Origin: Pseudomonas putida
Lineage (GTDB): Bacteria; Pseudomonadota; Gammaproteobacteria; Pseudomonadales; Pseudomonadaceae
DNA: 64,000 nt
Assembly: GCF_002025705.1 (NCBI RefSeq)
Contig: NZ_CP018846.1
Coordinates: forward strand, 4,083,501 to 4,147,500
Direction of reading: 5' to 3'
Shown piece by piece: positions 25,500 to 33,188 of the stretch (position 1 is the stretch's first letter; every line of letters starts with the position of its first letter). Below the pieces are notes generated by a model. It was given only the letters and a program-made list of their open reading frames with translations. It was not told the origin of the DNA and searched no databases. The translations under genes and the position numbers were made by a program.

Positions 25500-26362
25500 G
25501 GGTTAACTCCCTGGAATTGCGAAAAGTCGCTGGCATTGAAAAAGTCTTTGAAGCCGGCCTCTGCGTCCGAACAGCCGTTGTCGACGTTCGGTGCGCCGCG
25601 CTTGTGCAGCAAGTCTTGCAGGTGGATCAGGCGGAAGTCCACGCTGAAGCGCACCTTGTCGGTGAAGTTGGCCACGGTGCCGTGCAAGTGGGCACCGGAG
25701 AAGATCAGCATCTCGCCACTGTTGGCCGCCACACGCAGCTCGGCGCTGGTGTCGATGTCTTCCAGCGGCACCGGGTGCACCCGGGTCTCTTCGGTGATGT
25801 TCTGCGAGGCCTTGTGCCGCTGCACGTTGATCCAGTCGTTCAGGCTCCACTGCGCCGAACTGTTCTGCACCGGCCGCTCGAAGTACGCCGGGTTGATCAT
25901 CATGGTCTGCTCGGGCTCGATGCTGTACACCGGCATCCAGGTGTTCACCTGGCTTTCGACGCTGCCGTACCAGGTATCGCGGTGCGGCTTGTACGCGTAG
26001 CTCACACCTGCATGCAGGTAGTCGTAGTTCGGCACCACGCGTACCCGTGGCACGTCGAAGATGTAGTCCTTCGGGTCGGCGCCGATTTCGCGGATGAAAT
26101 CGCGGATCAGTGCCTTGGCTTCAGGGCCATTGGTGAACTGGCGCTTGAGTGCGGTGACGCGCTCGACGAAGGTTTCCACCGGCATCATCTTGTGCAGCGA
26201 CTGGTGGTCGGTTTCGCCTTCGAACGCGGCGGTGATGCTCTGCCGGGCCAGGGCGCACAGTTGGTGTGCATTGCCAAGGCCGGTTTCGAGGAAGATATCG
26301 CCCTTGAACAGCGCGCCCCGATAGTCCGGCTTGTTTTTCACCTGGTTGACATAAAGATTCAT
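25496..26362 (-). CDS. Fe(II)/2-oxoglutarate-dependent oxygenase-like protein
   Basis: From the ATG at 26362 (Shine-Dalgarno AAGGGG) the product is 288 residues. It has the facial-triad pattern of Fe(II)/2-oxoglutarate oxygenases: HRD at 127-129, a distal histidine in FSGAHLHG (225 or 227), and a following arginine in VRFSVDFR for 2-oxoglutarate binding. The rest (VPRVRVVPNYDYLHAGVSYA, VNTWMPVYSIEPEQTMMINP) fits a double-stranded beta-helix. It overlaps the TylF-like gene by four bases. A role in hydroxylating or oxidising the block's glycan or lipid product is inferred. Confidence 0.72.
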   Translation of the reverse strand: MNLYVNQVKNKPDYRGALFKGDIFLETGLGNAHQLCALARQSITAAFEGETDHQSLHKMMPVETFVERVTALKRQFTNGPEAKALIRDFIREIGADPKDYIFDVPRVRVVPNYDYLHAGVSYAYKPHRDTWYGSVESQVNTWMPVYSIEPEQTMMINPAYFERPVQNSSAQWSLNDWINVQRHKASQNITEETRVHPVPLEDIDTSAELRVAANSGEMLIFSGAHLHGTVANFTDKVRFSVDFRLIHLQDLLHKRGAPNVDNGCSDAEAGFKDFFNASDFSQFQGVNP

Positions 26363-26449
26363 ACTTGCCCCTTCAGCACTCATTCAGCCCCATGCGACCT
26401 TGTGATCGGCATGCCGGCAGGAAACTTTAAAGCCTGCGCGTACCAGCGA

Positions 26450-27301
26450 TCAGAATCCCTTGCCTGCAACGGCATACACGTCGCGCACCTGCTCGGCACT
26501 CGGGAAGTTCTCGGTGATCAGGCCGCGCTGCATGCTCTTCTGCTGGGTAAACGGATACTCGCGTTCGATGAACGTCGGCTCGCTGGCATTTTCATAGCGC
26601 CCGCTGATGGAAATGCGCAGTCGGTCATCGCCTTCGCGAGAAGACCGATGAATGGTGAAGTTCGACATCAAGCAAACGCCACCCTTGCCGACACAGACAG
26701 GAACGAAGTCACTTTCCTTGTAGTGCTTCTCGTCGACCCGCAGCACATGCTGTTGCTGGTCGCCGCTGAGCAGGCCAAGCAAGTGGCTGCCGGGCAGCAC
26801 TTCCATGGTGAACAACCGTGGGTCGATGTCCATGAATGGGATCCAGGTGGTGATGGTATCCAGGCTGCCCTGTACCGAGGTCCAGTCCTGGTGCACGTCG
26901 AAACCCTGATAGCCCCCCGGGATCACCAGCTGCTTCGACATCAAGTGCAGTACGGGAGTGGTCTGGAACAACGGCGTGGTGATACCCAGGTCGGCAGCCG
27001 CATCGCGCAAGCGCTCGGCGGTCATCAACCGGTAGACCCCGTACAGCTTGGAGCACATGCGCAGCGTCGCCAGGTAGAGCGCAACGTTCGCGCCCAGCAA
27101 CGCGGCCATGTTGCGGTGCAGGGTTTCGACGGCAGGGCCAGCGGCGACCGGCAGTGCCAGGCGGTCAAGCTGCTGGGCGAAGGCCAGGTTGAAGTGGGCA
27201 AGGGTTTCATCGAGGTGCAGCGGGTCGAAAATATCCTCGGCAACCAGGTAACCCTGCTCCCTGTAAAAGCGGATTTGATTTCGATCAAGAATTTTTCCCA
27301 T
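26450..27301 (-). CDS. Phytanoyl-CoA dioxygenase (PhyH)-family oxygenase
   Basis: The 283-residue product begins MGKILDRNQIRFYREQGYLV, the typical PhyH N-terminus, and carries the iron ligands HQD (137-139) and H218 in NFTIHRSS with an arginine ~10 residues later (DRLRISISGRY). PhyH members use Fe(II) and 2-oxoglutarate to hydroxylate many small molecules; the substrate here is unknown. The frame stays open 20 codons upstream, but 27301 gives the conserved start. It leads the leftward unit and is divergent from the acyltransferase. The ~113 base gap holds a TATACT-like -10 on the minus strand. Confidence 0.8.
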   Translation of the reverse strand: MGKILDRNQIRFYREQGYLVAEDIFDPLHLDETLAHFNLAFAQQLDRLALPVAAGPAVETLHRNMAALLGANVALYLATLRMCSKLYGVYRLMTAERLRDAAADLGITTPLFQTTPVLHLMSKQLVIPGGYQGFDVHQDWTSVQGSLDTITTWIPFMDIDPRLFTMEVLPGSHLLGLLSGDQQQHVLRVDEKHYKESDFVPVCVGKGGVCLMSNFTIHRSSREGDDRLRISISGRYENASEPTFIEREYPFTQQKSMQRGLITENFPSAEQVRDVYAVAGKGF

Positions 27302-27414
27302 CGGCCCGGTGCCCTTTTTAGTTACGCCAGCGGAGGTGCTATCGTGGGCGGCAGTATACACAGCGTACCTTTGGATCGGCTTGACCTGGCTCAGCCTCGA
27401 ATTTCCTGGATGCC

Positions 27415-28074
27415 ATGATGCAAAAAGTTGTCATTTTCGGAGTTCTGGACACTGCCCAGCTGGCGCACTACTACCTGAAGAAGGACCCTTCGGTGCAGGT
27501 GGTCGGTTTTACCGTGAACGAGCGCTACCTGCCCGAATCGAGGCTGTTCGAAGGGCTGCCGGTGGTGCCGTTCGAAACCCTGCAGGACTATTTTCCAAGC
27601 ACCGACTACAAGCTGTTCGCGCCCATGACAGGGCGCAAGATGAACCGCCTGCGCGAGTCGGTGTACCTGCAAGGCAAGGAAAAGGGTTATGACTTCATCT
27701 CTTATGTCAGCCCGCATGCCACGGTGAACGATAACGTCATCGGCGAGAACTGCTTCATCCTCGAAGACAACACGCTGCAGCCGTTCACCACCATCGGCAA
27801 CAACGTGGTGCTGTGGAGCGGCAACCATATCGGCCACCATGGCGAAATCCGTGACCATGTGTTCTTCACCTCCCACGTGGTGCTGTCCGGGCACTGCCTG
27901 GTCGAGCCCTACGCCTGGTTCGGCGTCAACGCCACCATCACCAACAACTGCACCATCGGCGAAGGTACCTGCGTCGCCATGGGTGCGCTGATTTCGAAAG
28001 ACACTCAACCCTGGCAGCTCTATGTCGGTGCCCCCGCGCGCGCCGTGAAAAGCAGCCAGGATCTGGATTTTTAG
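27415..28074 (+). CDS. Left-handed beta-helix acetyltransferase, NeuD/PglD-like
   Basis: The 219-residue product combines an N-terminal nucleotide-sugar-binding-like Rossmann part (VVIFGVLDTAQLAHYYLKKD) with hexapeptide repeats from ~95 to 205 (SPHATVNDNVIGENCFILED, TIGNNVVLWSGNHIGHHGEI). The likely catalytic histidine is in NHIGHHG, and the C-terminal YVGAPARAVK is typical of the family. Such enzymes N- or O-acetylate amino sugars. That fits the DegT-type aminotransferase encoded at 31997. The start has two adjacent ATGs (27415, 27418). It leads a tightly packed five-gene rightward unit, with 7 bases to the next gene. Confidence 0.8.
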   Translation: MMQKVVIFGVLDTAQLAHYYLKKDPSVQVVGFTVNERYLPESRLFEGLPVVPFETLQDYFPSTDYKLFAPMTGRKMNRLRESVYLQGKEKGYDFISYVSPHATVNDNVIGENCFILEDNTLQPFTTIGNNVVLWSGNHIGHHGEIRDHVFFTSHVVLSGHCLVEPYAWFGVNATITNNCTIGEGTCVAMGALISKDTQPWQLYVGAPARAVKSSQDLDF

Positions 28075-28081
28075 GTAGAGC

Positions 28082-29005
28082 ATGGCCTGGAAAAAACTCG
28101 GCAGAACCTTCGACCCTGACCACGACTGGGTCGGCTCCCACGCCCAGGTGCCCACCGCACTGGTGCTGGACGATGTGATCAGGGTGTTCATTTCCACCCG
28201 CAACAGCGCCGGCAAGAGCCTGTGCTACGCAGTAGACCTGGACAAGCACGACCCACGCACCGTCGTCGCCCGCCACCGCGAACCGTGCCTGGGCTTCGGT
28301 GCCCCCGGCACCTTCGATGACGAAGGGGTGATGCCCAGCTATGCGGTGAAGAAAGATGGCCGCACCTACCTGTACTACAGCGGCTGGAACCAGCGGCTGA
28401 CCGTGCCGTACCACAACGCCATGGGCGTTGCGGTCTCGGACGACGATGGCCTGCACTTCAAGAAGCTGTTCGAAGGCCCGATCATGGATCGCACGGCCAC
28501 CGAGCCCTACCTGGCGGTGACGCCCACCGTGCTGTACGACGAAGGCCTGTGGAAGATGTGGTACGTCTCTGGTACCCGCTGGCTGGAGGTGGATGGCAAA
28601 TACGAGCCGTTGTACGTGATCAAGTACGCCGAATCCCGGGATGGCTTCGAGTACACCCGCTTCCCGCAGCAATGCCTGGTGTCGCGCTTCGAAACCGAAG
28701 CCTTTTCCCGCCCCTGCGTGATCAAGGACAACGGGGTGTACAAGATGTGGTACTGCTCGCGCGCCTCGCAGGACTACCGCAACGGTGCTGGCTCCTACCG
28801 CATCCGCTACGCAGAGTCGCTCGACGGTCGGGCCTGGACCCGCCATGACGACGAAGGCATAGCGCCGTCGGACGAAGGCTGGGACTCGCTGATGACCTGC
28901 TACCCGTTCATCTTCCAGAGCAACGGGCACACCTACATGCTGTACAACGGCAACCGTTTCGGGACCAGCGGCTTCGGCCTGGCCCAGTGGAGTGATGATG
29001 AGTAA
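28082..29005 (+). CDS. Five-bladed beta-propeller glycosidase-like protein
   Basis: The 307-residue product shows repeated blade-like motifs (HAQVPTALVLDDVIRVFIST, TYLYYSGWN, GLWKMWYVSGTRW, GVYKMWYCSRAS, HTYMLYNGNRFG), the pattern of five-bladed propeller glycoside hydrolases and phosphorylases of the GH43/GH32/GH130 type. Acidic residues such as DDEG and those near TATEPYLAVTP could be catalytic. It has no signal peptide, so it should act in the cytosol, perhaps as a glycoside phosphorylase or a sugar-modifying enzyme. It has an AGGTAGAG Shine-Dalgarno. The next gene overlaps it by 8 bases. Confidence 0.68.
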   Translation: MAWKKLGRTFDPDHDWVGSHAQVPTALVLDDVIRVFISTRNSAGKSLCYAVDLDKHDPRTVVARHREPCLGFGAPGTFDDEGVMPSYAVKKDGRTYLYYSGWNQRLTVPYHNAMGVAVSDDDGLHFKKLFEGPIMDRTATEPYLAVTPTVLYDEGLWKMWYVSGTRWLEVDGKYEPLYVIKYAESRDGFEYTRFPQQCLVSRFETEAFSRPCVIKDNGVYKMWYCSRASQDYRNGAGSYRIRYAESLDGRAWTRHDDEGIAPSDEGWDSLMTCYPFIFQSNGHTYMLYNGNRFGTSGFGLAQWSDDE

Positions 29006-29777
29006 CGAACAGCTGCAAGACGACGTCTACAAACTCGAATCCACTGCTTCGGACCTGCAGTACGCCTTCCGTGACAAGTTGCGCGACCTGTACCTGAACA
29101 GCCCGCTGTCGGACGATGACGTGCTGTTCAACCTCGGCCTGTACACCCGCAGCTCGGTGTTGGTGAAGTTCATTGTGCTGAGCGACCTGTACAAGCGTTT
29201 CAAGCACATCCCCGGCATGATCTGCGAATTCGGTACCTGGTACGGCCACAACCTGGTCCTGCTGGAAAACCTGCGGGCCATGTACGAGCCGTTCAACAAG
29301 CAGCGCAAGATCGTCGGCTTCGACACGTTCGAAGGCTATTCGGCACCAGGCGAGAAAGACCGCAAGGAAAGTGGCGTGTGGGTCGAGAACTCGTACTCCA
29401 CCAAAGCCAGTTACAAGGACTACCTGAACGAACTGCTGCAGGTACACGAAGGCAACAACGTGCTCGGGCACAAGCGCGGCGTGCATGAACTGGTGGCGGG
29501 TGACGTCTGCCAGACCGCACCTGAGTTCTTCAAGGCCAACGGCGCTGCCATCGTCGCCTTCGCCTACTTCGACATGGGCCTGTACGAGCCGACCCTGGCA
29601 GCGCTCAAGGCGATCAAGCCGCATCTGGTCAGCGGCAGTGTGCTGCTGATGGACGAACTGACCTGGGCGGAATCGCCAGGCGAGGCACTGGCCTTCAAGG
29701 AAGTCTTCAGCCCTGCCGAATACAGCCTGGAAAAGTGTGAGCTGTACCCTTCCAAATGCATCGTCACGATCAGGTAA
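28998..29777 (+). CDS. Second TylF-like methyltransferase
   Basis: This 259-residue class I methyltransferase has the TylF-type signature: SAM loop CEFGTWYGHNL (residues ~76-86), FDTFEGYSAPGE (108-119), an acidic site in AYFDMGLYEPT, and LLMDELTWAESPGEALAF near the C-terminus. The aligned DTDLY motif of the paralogue at 24777 reads FDMGLY here, so one acidic ligand is replaced by Met. The two genes are distant paralogues in the same block. Three ATGs in tandem (28992, 28995, 28998) offer starts; 28998 is used. It overlaps the propeller gene and precedes the PhyH gene by 7 bases. Confidence 0.75.
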   Translation: MSNEQLQDDVYKLESTASDLQYAFRDKLRDLYLNSPLSDDDVLFNLGLYTRSSVLVKFIVLSDLYKRFKHIPGMICEFGTWYGHNLVLLENLRAMYEPFNKQRKIVGFDTFEGYSAPGEKDRKESGVWVENSYSTKASYKDYLNELLQVHEGNNVLGHKRGVHELVAGDVCQTAPEFFKANGAAIVAFAYFDMGLYEPTLAALKAIKPHLVSGSVLLMDELTWAESPGEALAFKEVFSPAEYSLEKCELYPSKCIVTIR

Positions 29778-29784
29778 GGCGCCC

Positions 29785-30564
29785 ATGATTTCCACCGAGG
29801 CGTTCGACCGGCGCATGGCGCAGCAGGGCTGGCTGATCTTCGAGAACGCCATCCCTGCCGCTATCGTCGAGCAGATGCGCGAAGACATCCACAAGGCCTA
29901 CGCCGTCTGTCGCGACTACCAGGTCAAGAACGGCATCGACCAGGACACCAGCAACACGGTGCATCACCTGATTGGGCAGTTCGACAGCTTTTTCGACTGC
30001 CTGAAGGCTTACCCGATCTATGCCTTCATCGAGCGCTATTTCGCCGGCCAGTTCATCCTCAACTCCTATGGCGGTGCCATCAACACGCGTGCCAGCCAGT
30101 CCTATGCGCAGCGCGTCCACCGGGATATCCGCTCTTATTCCGGGGACATGCCGCTGCTGCTGAACACGCTGGTGATGCTGGACGACTTCACCGCCGACAA
30201 TGGGGCGACCTGGATGCTCTCCGGCTCGCACAAGGCCGAAGCCAAGCCGACCGACGAGTATTTCAAGGCCCACGCCGAACAGGCGATCGCCCCGGCCGGC
30301 AGTATCCTGATGTTCAACTCCAATGTCTGGCATGCTGGCGGCAGCAACGTGACCGATCAGGTACGCCGCTCGGTCACACCGATGTTCTCCAAGCCATTCA
30401 TGAAGCAGCAATTCGATTACCCGCGCGCCCTGGGCTATGACCTGGGGCCAGACCTCGAGCCGATGATGCGCCAGGTCATCGGCTACAACGCGCGGGTACC
30501 CGCGACCCTGGACGAGTGGTATCAGCCACCGGCCAGGCGCATGTACCACTCCAACCAGGGTTAA
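29785..30564 (+). CDS. Second PhyH-family dioxygenase
   Basis: The 259-residue product starts MISTEAFDRRMAQQGWLIFE and has the PhyH iron triad: HRD at 112-114, H183 in NSNVWHAGGSN and arginines 194/195 in QVRRSVTPMF for 2-oxoglutarate. The central core VMLDDFTADNGATWMLSGSH is the classic PhyH block. It is the clearest member of this family in the window. It sits between two methyltransferase genes in the rightward unit, 7 bases after one and 2 bases before the next. A hydroxylation step on a small molecule or glycan is inferred. Confidence 0.85.
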   Translation: MISTEAFDRRMAQQGWLIFENAIPAAIVEQMREDIHKAYAVCRDYQVKNGIDQDTSNTVHHLIGQFDSFFDCLKAYPIYAFIERYFAGQFILNSYGGAINTRASQSYAQRVHRDIRSYSGDMPLLLNTLVMLDDFTADNGATWMLSGSHKAEAKPTDEYFKAHAEQAIAPAGSILMFNSNVWHAGGSNVTDQVRRSVTPMFSKPFMKQQFDYPRALGYDLGPDLEPMMRQVIGYNARVPATLDEWYQPPARRMYHSNQG

Positions 30565-30566
30565 CC

Positions 30567-31295
30567 ATGTCACGCGACCTGAACACCGAGTACCAGGACA
30601 CGGAAAACCGCCTGTACGCCTACGACTTCGACTACATTCACCGCGACTACATGATCAAGGCGCTGAGCGGGCAGTTTCGCCCGGGCAATGCGCTGGAAAT
30701 GGGTTGCTACCACGGCGAGTTCACCCGCAAGCTGTTGCAGGTCTTCGATGACGTGACCGTGCTCGAAGGCGCCTGCGACCTGATCGAGATCGCCCGCCGC
30801 AATGTGGCCGATACACGGGCAACCTTCATCCTCGGGCAGTTCGAGGACGCCACCTTGGAGCGGCGCTTCGACAACATTTTCCTGATCCACACCCTCGAAC
30901 ACCTCAGCGAGCCGCAGCCGGTGCTGAAAAAAGTACGTGAGTGGCTGGCGCCGGGTGGCCGGCTGTTCATCGTCGTGCCCAATGCCAACGCGGCGTCGCG
31001 GCAGATCGCGGTGGGCATGGGGCTGATCGACTTCAACGCGGCGGTTACCGACGGCGAACGCCAGCACGGCCACCGCTGCACCTACAGCCTCGACACGCTG
31101 GAGCACGAAGCGCTGCAGGCCGGCCTGCAGGTGACCCAGCGTGGCGGCATCCTGTTCAAGCCCATGGCCAACTTCCAGTTCGACGCTGCCTTGCGTGCCG
31201 GCATCATCGACCAGGCGTTTTTCGATGGCTGCTACAAGATGGGCATGAAGTACCCGGACCTCACCGCGAGCGTCTACGTGGTCTGCGAGGCCTGA
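30567..31295 (+). CDS. Class I SAM-dependent methyltransferase
   Basis: The 242-residue product has a Methyltransf_11/23-type fold: motif I ALEMGCYHGEF (42-52), acidic post-I motif VTVLEGAC, motif IV DNIFLIHTLEHLSEP, and LAPGGRLFIVVPNANA. It is of a different subfamily from the two TylF-like enzymes and resembles methyltransferases that sit in surface-polysaccharide clusters. It ends the rightward unit. Its stop lies only 3 bases from the stop of the convergent WbqC-like gene, leaving no room for a separate terminator. Confidence 0.82.
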   Translation: MSRDLNTEYQDTENRLYAYDFDYIHRDYMIKALSGQFRPGNALEMGCYHGEFTRKLLQVFDDVTVLEGACDLIEIARRNVADTRATFILGQFEDATLERRFDNIFLIHTLEHLSEPQPVLKKVREWLAPGGRLFIVVPNANAASRQIAVGMGLIDFNAAVTDGERQHGHRCTYSLDTLEHEALQAGLQVTQRGGILFKPMANFQFDAALRAGIIDQAFFDGCYKMGMKYPDLTASVYVVCEA

Positions 31296-31298
31296 GCC

Positions 31299-32000
31299 TC
31301 AGAGGTAATCGTAGGCCGCCAGGTGCGGCCCGATGCCCTCGGCGCCGACTTCCATCAAGGCATCGACGATCGACAGGTAGGGGGTGAAGCCCTCGCCGCG
31401 TTGCCGATAAGGCAGCGGGCGCATGCCGATGAAGCGCAGGTCGATGCCGGCATCGGCGAACCTGGCAGGCGTATACAGCGAACGCCCACCCTGGGCATTG
31501 ATATAGCGGGCCGCGCCTTCCTGGCGGCAGATATCCACAATCCGCTCCTGTGCCGCAAGCCGGGCATTGCCGTAGCCCTGGCTGCTGCTGACGATCTGTA
31601 CCGTCTGGCCCATGAAACCGGCCAGCACCTGAATCTGATGGGTCAGGAAACCGGCCAGGTTGTTGTCCGGATGCGCCAGGATGCGCTCGATCACCGGGAA
31701 CACCTGATCGAAACAGGGCGCCTTGCGGTAGGCCATTTCCACGCAGCGCAGCATGCGCCGCTGCCACTGGGCAGCGGGGGCAATGTCGATCTCGTTGATC
31801 TTGCGGTTCTGCGAGGCCTGCAACAACGGCAGGGTAATCAGCCCGGGTGCATTGTTGATCAGGATGCGGTTGCGGTTGACCCAGCCACGGACGATGTAAT
31901 TCACATCGTCGTAGACCACGAAGCGATCTGCGGCCTGCAACAGTTGCCAGTAGCCGATGTAGGGGAACAGGTAAGGCTGCATGATCGCCACGGCGCTCAT
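31299..32000 (-). CDS. WbqC-family protein
   Basis: The 233-residue product begins MSAVAIMQPYLFPYIGYWQL, the diagnostic start of the WbqC-like family found in O-antigen, capsule and flagellin-glycosylation loci. It also has VYDDVNYIVRGWVNRNRI and the C-terminal YLSIVDALMEVG. Biochemical function is not firmly known for the family; a transferase role in sugar modification is suspected. Its ATG overlaps the stop of the DegT-type aminotransferase by four bases, so the pair is coupled. This family membership is the best hint that the block makes a surface glycan. Confidence 0.85.
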   Translation of the reverse strand: MSAVAIMQPYLFPYIGYWQLLQAADRFVVYDDVNYIVRGWVNRNRILINNAPGLITLPLLQASQNRKINEIDIAPAAQWQRRMLRCVEMAYRKAPCFDQVFPVIERILAHPDNNLAGFLTHQIQVLAGFMGQTVQIVSSSQGYGNARLAAQERIVDICRQEGAARYINAQGGRSLYTPARFADAGIDLRFIGMRPLPYRQRGEGFTPYLSIVDALMEVGAEGIGPHLAAYDYL

Positions 32001-33187
32001 GCAGCAGCCCCGGCGATCAGGCCAATAATGAAGTCGACAGTAGCGTGGTCGAGGTCGGGATAGATCGGCAGGCAGATCACCTGCTCCACCACCTGATGCG
32101 CCACCGGCAGGTTGCCGGCGCTGGCCGACGGATACCCGCGGTACATCGGCAGGCCGCTGATCAGTGGCTGGAAATACCGCCGCCCATGGATGTTGTGGGC
32201 CGCCAGGTGGGCGAACAGTGCGTCGCGGCTCAGCCCGAACTCAGGCCCCACCAGGATCGGGAAGTAGGCATGGTTGGCGACTGCCTCGGCCACCCCGCTA
32301 ATGCAGTGAATACCGGCAATGCCCGCGAGGCCGGCACGGTAACGCTGGTCGATGCGCCGGCGTTTCTCCAGTGCTTCGTCCACGCCTTGCAGTTGCAACA
32401 GGCCAAACGCCGCGTGAATCTCGCTGAGCTTGCCGTTGGTGCCGGTCACTTCCACGGTAGTGCCGTCGGCAGACAGGCCGAAGTTCTTCAACTGGTCGAT
32501 GCGCCGCTTGGTCGCCTCGTCGCGGCAGACGATGGCGCCACCCTCGAAGGTGCTGAACACCTTGGTCGCATGAAAGCTCAAGGTGGCCATGTCGCCGTGA
32601 CGCAGCAGGCTGCCGCCAGCGTCCTGCGAACCAAAGGCATGGGCGGCATCGTAGATCACTTTCAGGCCGTGGCGGTCGGCGATCGCGCGTATCGCCTCGA
32701 CATCACAGGGGTAGCCGTAGCAGTGAACCGGCAGGATCGCCGTGGTGTTCTCGGTGATGGCCGCTTCGATGCGCGCAGGGTCCAGGTTCAGGGTGTGCGG
32801 GTCGATATCGACGAACACCGGCGTCAGGTTGTTCCACAGCAATGAATGCGCGGTGGCGACGAAGGAGTACGGCGTGGTGATCACCTCACCGCTGAGCCCG
32901 GCCGCCTGCAGCGCGGTGATCAAGGCCTGGGTACCGTTGCAGAACAGCGATACGTGCTCCACGCCCAGGTAGGCGCACAGCGCCGCCTCCAGCTGCCGGT
33001 GCATGATGCCGCCGTTGGTCAGTATGTGGCTGTCCCAGATTTCCTGCAGGTAGGGCAAAAACGCGTCCAGCTCAGGCAGTGACGGCTGGGTCACGTAGAC
33101 CGGTTGCCGGCCAGGCTCTGGCAATGCTTGCGCGGACGCAGCCGTTGACTGCTCCCAGGGGGTACGGGCGTGGGCAGGCTTGGGCAT
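31997..33187 (-). CDS. DegT/DnrJ/EryC1/StrS-family sugar aminotransferase
   Basis: These PLP enzymes transaminate keto-sugars on nucleotides during amino-sugar synthesis. The 396-residue product has the PLP lysine K209 (LSFHATKVFSTFEGGAIV), aspartate 180 in VIYDAAHAFGS contacting the pyridine nitrogen, FCNGTQAL and TTPYSFVATAHS. The start at 33187 is one base from the stop of the upstream glycosyltransferase; open frame further upstream overlaps that gene. With the acetyltransferase at 27415 it suggests an N-acylated amino sugar. No dehydratase or nucleotidyltransferase is present, so the keto-sugar must come from elsewhere. Confidence 0.9.
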   Translation of the reverse strand: MPKPAHARTPWEQSTAASAQALPEPGRQPVYVTQPSLPELDAFLPYLQEIWDSHILTNGGIMHRQLEAALCAYLGVEHVSLFCNGTQALITALQAAGLSGEVITTPYSFVATAHSLLWNNLTPVFVDIDPHTLNLDPARIEAAITENTTAILPVHCYGYPCDVEAIRAIADRHGLKVIYDAAHAFGSQDAGGSLLRHGDMATLSFHATKVFSTFEGGAIVCRDEATKRRIDQLKNFGLSADGTTVEVTGTNGKLSEIHAAFGLLQLQGVDEALEKRRRIDQRYRAGLAGIAGIHCISGVAEAVANHAYFPILVGPEFGLSRDALFAHLAAHNIHGRRYFQPLISGLPMYRGYPSASAGNLPVAHQVVEQVICLPIYPDLDHATVDFIIGLIAGAAA

Positions 33188-33188
33188 G

